The translations under genes were made by a program, and so were the position numbers. Under the pieces are notes generated by a model that did not search any database, was not told where the DNA came from, and worked only from the letters and a program-made list of their open reading frames with translations. 52,211 bases of DNA from CAYLPJ01 sp964385465 (GTDB lineage: Bacteria; Planctomycetota; Phycisphaerae; SM23-33): NCBI GenBank assembly GCA_964385465.1, contig CAYLPJ010000047.1, positions 1-52,211 of the forward strand, given 5' to 3'. The first letter of the stretch is position 1. Each line of letters opens with the position of its first letter. Below are positions 1 to 9,464 of this stretch, one piece after another.

Positions 1-252
1 GCGCCCCGGCCATCGCACTCCACAGGGCGCGACGCGGGCTCTGGAGGGCGTCGGCGAGGGCGGCGGTGCTGCGGTGATTCGGGGAGTCGGTTGAGCGCTG
101 TCGCGCTGGGGGCTGTGCGGGCTGGCCGCGGGGGCGGGCGCTGGCGGCGGTGGCGGGGGCCGGGGTATGCTTTGGGGCGCGGCGGCGCAGGGTGCGTCGT
201 TGGCGGCGGGTACGGCCGCGAGCGATGCGGATCGGCAGCGGGAGCCAAGAGC
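1..252. other. Window edge and upstream region of the sialidase gene
   Basis: No complete gene is visible here. The plus-strand reading frame of the sialidase stays open back to base 91, but the Gly/Arg-rich translation looks like spurious GC-rich frame, not protein. A TATGCT hexamer at 166-171 resembles -10 elements elsewhere in the window, but it lacks a convincing -35. On the minus strand an ATG at 13-11 is preceded by GGAG at a suitable distance, so a gene could start there and leave the window to the left. Four codons are too few to call it. Confidence 0.4.
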
Positions 253-1473
253 ATGATCGGTGAGCATGGGTTGGTGGTCCTGGCGGCGTTGGCGGGGGTG
301 CTGGTGTCGGTCGCGGCCGCGTCGGCCGGTACGGCGGGGGCGGGGAAGATCGAGCGGTGGGAGGTGTTCCGCGGTGGGCAGCGGGGGTATCACACGGTCC
401 GCATTCCGGCGGTGGCGGTCTCGCCGGGCGGGGCGGTGCTGGTCTTCGCGGAAGGGCGGAAGGACTCCCCGGCCGACGACGGCGACATCGACTTGATCCT
501 GCGCCGCAGCACGGACGGCGGGCAGACGTGGTCGGCCATCCAGGTCGTGCACAGTTTCGGCCGGGCCGAGGGCGTGGAGGCAACGACGGGCAACCCGTGC
601 CCGATCGTGGACCGCCAGGCCGGCAAGGTCGTGCTGCTGTTCTGCCGCGACAACGCCACGGCGTGGTGCACGGTCAGCGACGACGACGGGCGTACGTGGA
701 GCCGGGCGGCGGAGATCACGCCGTCGTTCCGACGGTTCGACTACCCGGGGCTGACGCGCGTGGCGACGGGCCCGGTGCACGGGATCCGGACGGGGTCGGG
801 CCGGCTGGTCGCGCCGGTGTGGGTGAGCAAGCTGACCCGCCCGGCGAAGCAGCGGCTCCAGCGGCGGCACCGCGAGGACGAGGCGAAGCTGCTGGCCGAC
901 GTGGACGTCTTCCGCTGCGGGGTGATCTTCAGCGACGACGGCGGGGACAACTGGCAGGCCGGCGGGCTCGTGCCGACGACGATCCCGTGGCTGAACGAAT
1001 CGACCGTTTACGAGTCGGCCGACGGGTCGCTGGTGCTCAACAGCCGGGCCCACCGCGCGGGCTTCCGGGCGCGGTCGGTGAGCACCGACGGGGGGCGGAC
1101 GTGGTCCGAGCCGGTGCTTCGCCGCGACCTGCCGGACCCGACCTGCCAGGCCGCGGCCCTGAAGCTGACCCGCGGCCCGCTGGCAGGGGCGGTGGTGTTC
1201 AGCAACCTCGACCAGGCCAGGCCGCAGGACGCCGTTCGCTTCACGCTGCGGCGGCGGAACCTGACGGTGCGGCTGAGCGTGGACGACGGCAAGACCTGGG
1301 GGCACAAGCGGGCAATCGAGCCGGGCCCCAGCGGCTACAGCGACCTGGCCGAGCTGCCCGACGGGCGGGTGGTGTGTGTCTTCGAGCACGGCAAGAAGGT
1401 CTATCGCGAACGGGTGAGCCTCGTGCGGTTCCCCCCGGCGTGGGTCCGCGGTGGCGGCGGGGCAGGGGAGTAG
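253..1473 (+). CDS. Exo-alpha-sialidase-like enzyme (GH33-type, BNR/Asp-box propeller), secreted
   Basis: Predicted 406-residue six-bladed beta-propeller hydrolase releasing terminal sialic acids, or related sugars, from glycoconjugates. Visible: hydrophobic N-terminus (residues about 6-30, signal peptide); the sialidase (F/Y)RIP-type motif VRIP at 49-52, supplying the first arginine of the substrate-binding triad; five Asp-boxes of form SxDxGxxW near 86, 142, 227, 277 and 342; and the GYSDL stretch near 361 with a candidate nucleophile tyrosine. I chose ATG 253 because GGAG at 241-244 lies 8 nt upstream and the signal peptide follows immediately; the longer frame from base 91 adds 54 low-complexity residues. 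It precedes a GH26 enzyme and may share its role in glycan degradation. The family includes non-sialidase BNR proteins, so the substrate is uncertain. Confidence 0.82.
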   Translation: MIGEHGLVVLAALAGVLVSVAAASAGTAGAGKIERWEVFRGGQRGYHTVRIPAVAVSPGGAVLVFAEGRKDSPADDGDIDLILRRSTDGGQTWSAIQVVHSFGRAEGVEATTGNPCPIVDRQAGKVVLLFCRDNATAWCTVSDDDGRTWSRAAEITPSFRRFDYPGLTRVATGPVHGIRTGSGRLVAPVWVSKLTRPAKQRLQRRHREDEAKLLADVDVFRCGVIFSDDGGDNWQAGGLVPTTIPWLNESTVYESADGSLVLNSRAHRAGFRARSVSTDGGRTWSEPVLRRDLPDPTCQAAALKLTRGPLAGAVVFSNLDQARPQDAVRFTLRRRNLTVRLSVDDGKTWGHKRAIEPGPSGYSDLAELPDGRVVCVFEHGKKVYRERVSLVRFPPAWVRGGGGAGE

Positions 1474-1949
1474 GAGAGCAGGAGCGGGGGGGCAGGCAGG
1501 AGCGGTCGCGGGTCGGCCGTGTGATGGGCGTTCCGCGCCGGGGGCGGCTGTGATACGGTGAAGCACGTACAACAAACTACTCTGGACACCCTACCCAAGG
1601 GGTGGGCAGGGGTACTGTTGGCGTACCTTGTTTGACATGTGACATTTGAGAGCCGGCATGGCCCCTGTGCCCGGGCTCGGGGGGTGGACAGCGTGTGCAG
1701 CCCTTCCGGCGGGTGGACAGAGTTGTGCGTTATAGAAGTTCTGAGAAAATAAGGATTTACGTTTAGCCAGGGCGTGTGTGTCCACTATGCACAGGGGTGG
1801 ACAGAGCCGACACACCGCCGTCCGGGCTTCGCGGCGGGGTCGCTCCGCCGGGGAGCGATTCCGGGCAACGCCTTCCGCCCCCGCCGGGTGTTCAACATCC
1901 CGGAGCGCGCGCGGCGTCACCGCGTGCAGAGCCCTGTGGAGAGCACGCC
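1474..1949. other. 476-nt intergenic region with GTGGACA boxes and an AT-rich island
   Basis: No convincing gene. GTGGACA occurs at 1684-1690, 1713-1719 and 1797-1803, and its inverse TGTCCAC at 1779-1785; the last two form an inverted repeat with an 11-nt spacer. Between them, bases 1731-1765 form an AT-rich island (contains AGAAGTTCT, a perfect dyad) that is conspicuous in this GC-rich sequence. A TTGACA hexamer at 1632-1637 has no good -10 at the normal distance. The region may hold a promoter/operator or small RNA for the GH26 gene; I cannot tell which. Confidence 0.5.
1681..1803. repeat. Cluster of GTGGACA repeats (three direct, one inverted)
   Basis: The three direct copies share the longer context GGGTGGACAG (at 1682, 1711 and 1795), and two extend to GGGTGGACAGAG. 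The inverted copy at 1779-1785 pairs with the copy at 1797-1803. The repeats bracket the AT-rich stretch 1731-1765. Such spacing suits a regulator-binding array or a structured RNA. No family is recognised. Confidence 0.5.
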
Positions 1950-3836
1950 GTGAACAGAGCCGCCGCCGTCGCATGGGTCCTTGTCGCCGTCGCCTCGCTG
2001 CCGTCGGCCGGGCGGGGGGTCGAGCCGGTCAACCCCAAGCTCATCCCCGAGGCCCGCAAGCTGCTGGACTACCTCGAAGGGGTTTACGGGAAGAAGACCC
2101 TCTCGGGCATCTCCGACTACGGCGGCGGGTGGCAGACCATCCAGGCGGTCAGCGGGCGAGAGCCGGCCGTGTACACCACCGACGCCTTCGGCTGGAACAA
2201 GCCCAAGTGGGGTGAGAGCTACGACGGGGTGATGCGGCGGATGCTGGCGCGGTGCAGGTACTGGTGGCAGGAGAAGGGGGGCGTGGTGGCGATGCAGTTT
2301 CACTGGGGTCGGCCCGGGCTGGCCCACGGCTCGGCGTGGTCGGGCAAGGGCCCCAAGGGCACGGGTCCGTACGATGTGGGCAAGGCGGTGACGCCGGGCA
2401 CGCGGGAGCACCGCGAGACGATGGACGACCTCCGCCGCACGGCGGACTACCTCGAGGAGCTCGCCGACGCTCGCGTGCCGGTCCTGTGGCGTCCGCTGCA
2501 CGAGATCGACGGCGGGTGGTTCTGGTGGACCGACAAGGAGCGCCCCGAGAACACCGCCAGGCTCTGGCGGATGATCTTCGAGTACTTCACCACCGAGCGC
2601 GAGCTGCACAACCTGATCTGGATCTACAACGCCGCCCACGTTGCCGGGGCCATCCGCAAGCAGAACCTGCCCTTCGCCGAGCAGGTGCCCTTCCGCAAGC
2701 GGTACTACCCCGGCGGGCGGTACGTGGACATCGGCAGCATCGACATCTACCCCAACGCCCGCGCCGGCTACCCCCAGCCGACCGAGGCCACCTACCCCGG
2801 CGCCTTCGAGATGACCAGGGCGATCTGTCCCGGCAAGATCATCGCCATGGCCGAGACGTCCGCCCTCTGCAACCCCGACATGCTGGCCGAGAAGGGCCCG
2901 CCGTGGCTGTACTGCCTGCCGTGGTTCGCCACCGCCCGCGGCCCCGACTGGACCCGCAAGGCCTACAACCACAAGCAGTTCCTCACCCTCGACGAACTGC
3001 CCGCCGGGTTGACCGGCAAGAACGTCATGCCCAACGTGTGGATCGAGGCGCCCGCCGACGGGGCGTTCCTCCCGGCCGGGAAGATCGCCCTCCGCGGGCG
3101 GGCGGGCGACCGCGACGGCAACCTCGCGGGCCTGAAGGTCGTCGCCCTCGAGGGCGCCTGGAAGCACTGGCACGAGGCGGGCGACGAGGCCCTCGCCGAG
3201 GCGATCGCCGGCGGGCGGGTGATCGGCAAGCCGACCGTCGCCGATGACGGGGCGTGGTCCTTCGACTGGGCCGACCCGTCGGGCGGGTGGGTCAGCGTGG
3301 TCGCCGTCGCCCGCGACGCCGCCGGGGCGGAGGCGACCAGCAACGTCCTTCGCCTGGCCGTGGGGATCGAGAACCTCGCCGGCGGCGAGGGGGTGAAGAT
3401 GTCGGCCTCCGAGCGGGCCGACCGGGCCGCCAACGTCCTCGATGGCGACCCCTTCACCGGCTGGCGCGCCGGCGGCGGCGAGCAGTGGTTGGCCGTCGAC
3501 CTCGGCGCGAGCAAGGCGGTCGGGGGGGCGATGATCCTCTGGGGCGGCTCCTACGCCGCCGACTACGACGTGCAGGTCTCCGCGGACGGGAAGGCGTGGC
3601 ACGTGGCGGGGGAGGTCCGCAGCCGCCGGCTTCGCAAGGGCGGTGCGGCCGTGGTGCGGTTCCAGCCGGTCAAGGCCCGCCACGTCCGCATCCTGGCGCG
3701 GCGGTCGGGCGGTCGTCCGGAGGCCTACGCCATCGGCGAGCTGGCCCTTCTCGGCCCGAAGGCGGGCTCCAGGCCTGTCCGCGACATGCGTCTCCTGCCG
3801 GCCCACGAGGGCATCCCGACCGACCCGTTCAAGTAG
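1950..3836 (+). CDS. GH26 beta-mannanase-like glycoside hydrolase with C-terminal discoidin (F5/8 type C) domain
   Basis: 628 residues. The N-terminus (about 1-24) is a signal peptide. The catalytic (beta/alpha)8 barrel spans about 30-350: WRPLHE at 180-185 is the GH26 acid/base motif with Glu185, and Glu302 in the strand IIAMAETS is the likely nucleophile. An Ig-like linker domain (about 362-470) is followed by a carbohydrate-binding F5/8C domain (about 473-605). Family knowledge: GH26 enzymes cleave beta-1,4-mannans, some beta-1,3-xylan or lichenan. Start GTG 1950 is chosen because GGAG at 1938-1941 sits 8 nt upstream and the signal peptide begins there; the open frame extends back to 1776 without a plausible start. 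Exact substrate unknown. Confidence 0.85.
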   Translation: MNRAAAVAWVLVAVASLPSAGRGVEPVNPKLIPEARKLLDYLEGVYGKKTLSGISDYGGGWQTIQAVSGREPAVYTTDAFGWNKPKWGESYDGVMRRMLARCRYWWQEKGGVVAMQFHWGRPGLAHGSAWSGKGPKGTGPYDVGKAVTPGTREHRETMDDLRRTADYLEELADARVPVLWRPLHEIDGGWFWWTDKERPENTARLWRMIFEYFTTERELHNLIWIYNAAHVAGAIRKQNLPFAEQVPFRKRYYPGGRYVDIGSIDIYPNARAGYPQPTEATYPGAFEMTRAICPGKIIAMAETSALCNPDMLAEKGPPWLYCLPWFATARGPDWTRKAYNHKQFLTLDELPAGLTGKNVMPNVWIEAPADGAFLPAGKIALRGRAGDRDGNLAGLKVVALEGAWKHWHEAGDEALAEAIAGGRVIGKPTVADDGAWSFDWADPSGGWVSVVAVARDAAGAEATSNVLRLAVGIENLAGGEGVKMSASERADRAANVLDGDPFTGWRAGGGEQWLAVDLGASKAVGGAMILWGGSYAADYDVQVSADGKAWHVAGEVRSRRLRKGGAAVVRFQPVKARHVRILARRSGGRPEAYAIGELALLGPKAGSRPVRDMRLLPAHEGIPTDPFK

Positions 3837-3869
3837 CCGATCGCGGCCACGAAAGGGGCACGAAACCGG

Positions 3870-3898
3870 TTGGCAGAATCGGGCGGTTTCGCTATACT
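3870..3898 (+). promoter_or_regulatory. Sigma70-type promoter of tRNA-Glu
   Basis: -35 TTGGCA (3870-3875), 17-nt spacer, -10 TATACT (3893-3898). Transcription would start near 3905, about 40 nt before the mature tRNA. This is one of the best promoter matches in the window. Confidence 0.75.
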
Positions 3899-3945
3899 GT
3901 TCGCTCCCAAGGCCGGGTCCATTCCGGCTGGGCGCCCACGACCGT

Positions 3946-4018
3946 GGCCCCATCGTCTAGAGGCCTAGGACACCGGGTTTTCATCCCGGCAACCGGGGTT
4001 CGAGTCCCCGTGGGGTCA
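3946..4018 (+). tRNA. tRNA-Glu (anticodon TTC)
   Basis: A complete 73-nt cloverleaf. The acceptor stem GGCCCCA pairs with TGGGGTC (one G-T pair). The anticodon stem CCGGG/CCCGG closes the loop TTTTCAT with anticodon TTC at 3980-3982. The T-arm contains GGTTCGAGTCC. The discriminator is A4018 and the CCA end is not encoded, so it must be added by tRNA nucleotidyltransferase. Confidence 0.96.
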
Positions 4019-4031
4019 GTTTCTGGAGCAA

Positions 4032-4062
4032 GGCCGCCCGCTGGTGAGAGCTGCGGGCGGCC
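4032..4062 (+). terminator. Hairpin downstream of tRNA-Glu (possible terminator)
   Basis: Perfect 10-bp stem GGCCGCCCGC (4032-4041) / GCGGGCGGCC (4053-4062) with an 11-nt loop, 14 nt after the tRNA. There is no T-run, so intrinsic termination is only inferred; it may also mark the end of the convergent histidine kinase gene. Confidence 0.5.
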
Positions 4063-4129
4063 GGCGCGCGCGGGCGGGATGCCGGCGGGGTTCGTGCTGT
4101 GTCGGGGGCGGGTGGTCGGCGGGGTTGGC

Positions 4130-6811
<2,682 letters not shown>

Positions 6812-6938
6812 CCAAACGTCCTTCCGCAGCGGAACGAGGCCCAATGCACGCCCGGCTGTTGCCATCGGGCTGCCACCGGAAGAGCGGGATCGCTCGGAAT
6901 TGGGACAAGGCGGCGAAGCCGTTCATGGGGAGGCAACG

Positions 6939-6973
6939 GGTATGAGCATACCACAGCCGCTGCGCGACACCAA
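6939..6973 (-). promoter_or_regulatory. Promoter with dyad operator upstream of the hybrid kinase
   Basis: Read on the minus strand: -35 TTGGTG (6973-6968), 17-nt spacer, -10 TATGCT (6950-6945). The -10 lies inside a perfect dyad GGTATG-AG-CATACC (6939-6952), the position expected for a repressor site. The leader to ATG 6811 would be about 125 nt. Confidence 0.5.
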
Positions 6974-7000
6974 CGGAAACCGCCGGGGCGCAGCCGGCCG

Positions 7001-9346
7001 CTATTTCGTCCCCCCGAGGTAGAGCATGGTCTCCCGTCGCCAGGTCTCGTCGCGGCGGGTCTCGCCCGATTGCGTCTCCTCGATCTTGGTCCAGTAGGAC
7101 TTCTGCCCGCCGTCGGCGAAGGAGACGGCCATCACGCCCCCGTCGTTGCGGAACATCGGCGTCGAGCGGTCGGGGCGGGGGTTGGTCATCGAGTACAGGG
7201 CGTAGCAGATGACCGTGCCCCCCTCGTTGATGATCAGGGGCATCTTGCTCTCGCACTTCATCCCGAGGACCCACGCCCGTCCGCCCTTGTTGATGAACTG
7301 GGGAATGCGGCCGTACTCGCTGTTGAGCTGGCGGGCCCAGAGGTTCTGGGGTGCGTTGATGCGCGGGTGCCCGCCCATGACGTCTTCGAGGAACACGTCG
7401 CCGGTGCCCGCGGGGGTGTTCTCGTAACCCTTGAGATCGCAGTGGCGGATGACCACCGTCCGCGTGCTGTTCTGGACCACCTTCAGGCCGGTGACGTGCT
7501 CGATGAAGACGGTGTCGGCCGAGCCGTCGTCCACGCGGACGACCGCCCCCTTGAGGTTGGCCTCCATGCCCATCAGCTTCCGCACGCCGCCGCGTAGGAC
7601 GACCGTCCCGTCCACGTCGTACCGCCCGTTGGGGATGTACACCACGGCCCTGCCGGCGTCGATCGCCTTCTGGATGCCCGCCGCCGCCGGGGCCGAGCCG
7701 CCGGCGTAGTACCGCCCGGTAAGCCCGACGGCGCGTTTGGCGTCGGCGGTGGGGTAGAGCACGTCGGTGGGGACAGTCTGCGTCTTCAGCCCCGGGCCGG
7801 ACCAGCGGAGGCGGACCCATGCGTCGTGTCCGCTTTCCCAGTAGTCCAGGCGGATGGGCACGCGTTTGCCGCCGGCGAGCTTGATGGTCCCGCTGTACTC
7901 CTTGCTGTGGTAGCCCTCCCACTCGTCCACCAGCAGCTTGCCGTCCACCCACAGGCGGGCCTGGTCGTTGAGGTGGACGTGGAACGTGTACTCCCCGTCG
8001 GCGGGGGGCTTGATCTGGCCGGTCCATCGGATGGCGAAGTTGTCGTTGCCGACGCCCTCGCCGGGCCCGCCGCCTCCCCAGCCGAAATCGATCTTCGCGT
8101 CCACGCGCTCGATCGCCATGCGCGAGCTGAACTCCCGCGGCGTGCCCTTGGTGGCGGCGCCGAAATCGCGGACGTTGGCCCATTCGTCGAGATCGGCCGT
8201 GTGCCAGACCGGCGTCTCCTTGACCGGCAGCTCCGGCAGCTTCTCGCCGCCTGGGAACAGACGCAGCGGCTCGCGCGAGAGGTACTGGTCGATCCGCCCC
8301 TTGCCGCCGTCGAGCGTCAGGTCCGCACGGAGGTCCTTGCCCTCGTTGTCCACCGTCGTCGGATAGCCCGAGACCTTCACGTTCTTGAGAAGCAGGTTGT
8401 CGGCGTTGTGGATGGCGGCGGCCTTCTCGACGGCCGGGCCGGTCCGCTCGAACGTGCTGTCGAGGAACACGAAGATCCCCCGCCCGCCCTTGATCGAGCG
8501 GAAGACGGGCACGGCGTTGCGGCTGACGATGCCGCGCATGCTCATCGTCGGGCTGCCCTTGGCCTCGATCGCCAGGCGCCGCTGGCCGGTGAGGGTGATG
8601 TGCTCGTAGGTCATGCCGCAGTCCATGTGGTGCTGGCGGATGCCGTAGTCGAAGCCCTCGATGCTCACGCGGCTGATCAGCCCCGGCCCGGGCCAGGCGG
8701 TCTGCATGTCCAGCCCGCAGGAGCCCTCCCCCGACGGATCGCCGCTGCGAAGCGTCACCTCGCGGACGGCCCCGCGATTGCTGGCCAGGAAGTCCAGCGC
8801 CACCGCGCCGGGGTTGCCCCGCCCGGTGTCGATCGTCAGGTTGATCACCGAGTTGCGGAACGCGCAGTTGCCGTAGCCCTCCGGGCGCTTGTCGTGGGCC
8901 TTCTTGCCCTGCATCTCCGAGGCCAGCCGAACCACCGGCTTGGGCTCGGCCGCGTTGCCGTAGCCCGGGCACGCGTCCTTGAGCTTGATGACCACGCCGT
9001 CCCGCGTCTGGCCGATCAGCAGGATGCCCACCAGCCAGCCGTCGGACCACTTGTGGTCCGGCACGCGGTTCTGGAGCGTGTCGCTGACCAGGTACGTACC
9101 GTTGGGCAGGTAGACGAACTCCGGGTTGTACCGGTCCTCGGCGAGCGAGGCGAGGATGGCCTTCTGGATCGCGGCCGTGTCGTCGGTCACGCCGTCTCCG
9201 GCGGCGCCGAAGTCGCGTCGGACGTTCAGCACGCCGGCGTCGTCGGGGAAGACGTACTCCAGGCCGGCGTTGTCGGCTGCGCCGGCGGGCGCGGGGACAG
9301 CGAGGGCGAGGACGGCGAGGGCGATCGCCGGGATGCGAAGGGTCAT
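7001..9346 (-). CDS. Secreted pectate-lyase-superfamily / GH55-like beta-helix protein with inserted PA14 domain
   Basis: 781 residues. Signal peptide at 1-24. The first pectate_lyase_3 half begins at RRDFGAAGDGVTDDTAAIQ (about 43-62) and continues as beta-helix to about 370. A second half begins WANVRDFGA (389-397) but is interrupted by PA14-type sequence (about 402-532, containing FAIRWTGQIKPPADGEYTF and RLWVDGKLLVDEW), then resumes as AGIQKAIDAGRAVVYIPNG (556-574) and more helix to the C-terminus. Family knowledge: such twin helices act as beta-1,3-glucanases or polysaccharide lyases, and PA14 often binds carbohydrate. Substrate and catalytic residues are not identifiable. Start ATG 9346 has AGGAGA 6 nt upstream and a strong promoter. 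The usual first strand of PA14 (GLTGRYY, 541-547) follows the core instead of preceding it. Confidence 0.75.
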   Translation of the reverse strand: MTLRIPAIALAVLALAVPAPAGAADNAGLEYVFPDDAGVLNVRRDFGAAGDGVTDDTAAIQKAILASLAEDRYNPEFVYLPNGTYLVSDTLQNRVPDHKWSDGWLVGILLIGQTRDGVVIKLKDACPGYGNAAEPKPVVRLASEMQGKKAHDKRPEGYGNCAFRNSVINLTIDTGRGNPGAVALDFLASNRGAVREVTLRSGDPSGEGSCGLDMQTAWPGPGLISRVSIEGFDYGIRQHHMDCGMTYEHITLTGQRRLAIEAKGSPTMSMRGIVSRNAVPVFRSIKGGRGIFVFLDSTFERTGPAVEKAAAIHNADNLLLKNVKVSGYPTTVDNEGKDLRADLTLDGGKGRIDQYLSREPLRLFPGGEKLPELPVKETPVWHTADLDEWANVRDFGAATKGTPREFSSRMAIERVDAKIDFGWGGGGPGEGVGNDNFAIRWTGQIKPPADGEYTFHVHLNDQARLWVDGKLLVDEWEGYHSKEYSGTIKLAGGKRVPIRLDYWESGHDAWVRLRWSGPGLKTQTVPTDVLYPTADAKRAVGLTGRYYAGGSAPAAAGIQKAIDAGRAVVYIPNGRYDVDGTVVLRGGVRKLMGMEANLKGAVVRVDDGSADTVFIEHVTGLKVVQNSTRTVVIRHCDLKGYENTPAGTGDVFLEDVMGGHPRINAPQNLWARQLNSEYGRIPQFINKGGRAWVLGMKCESKMPLIINEGGTVICYALYSMTNPRPDRSTPMFRNDGGVMAVSFADGGQKSYWTKIEETQSGETRRDETWRRETMLYLGGTK

Positions 9347-9382
9347 GGCGGTCTCCTGGTGAGAAGGGCAGCGGTTCCCCAG

Positions 9383-9410
9383 AAGATACGGGACCGGCGC
9401 GGGCAGTCAA
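9383..9410 (-). promoter_or_regulatory. Promoter of the beta-helix/PA14 gene
   Basis: Minus strand: -35 TTGACT (9410-9405), 16-nt spacer, -10 TATCTT (9388-9383). The leader would be about 30 nt and includes the AGGAGA ribosome binding site. Confidence 0.65.
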
Positions 9411-9427
9411 TGCCGGAAGGACGCCGC

Positions 9428-9456
9428 TTTGTCTGCGGCGCCCGGCGGCGTAGAAT
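9428..9456 (+). promoter_or_regulatory. Promoter giving a probable leaderless mRNA for the GT-C-like membrane protein
   Basis: -35 TTTGTC/TTGTCT (9428-9434), 16-17 nt spacer, -10 TAGAAT (9451-9456), then only 8 nt to ATG 9465. Transcription would start at or next to the start codon, and no ribosome binding site is visible before that ATG. Confidence 0.5.
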
Positions 9457-9464
9457 TGCCGCCC

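Noticed and set aside
91..252. Longer N-terminus for the sialidase
   Set aside because: Gly/Arg-rich and would place 54 residues before the signal peptide; ATG 253 has a good ribosome binding site.
1617..1640. Sigma54-like TTGGC...TTG sequence
   Set aside because: Spacing between the GG and the TG elements is too short for a -24/-12 promoter.
1785..1793. DnaA-box-like CTATGCACA, possible origin
   Set aside because: A single near-match (8 of 9 to TTATNCACA), no cluster of boxes and no dnaA/dnaN genes nearby.
1591..1974. 127-codon minus-strand open frame between sialidase and GH26
   Set aside because: Cys/Pro-rich peptide caused by the GTGGACA repeats; no ribosome binding site or domain.
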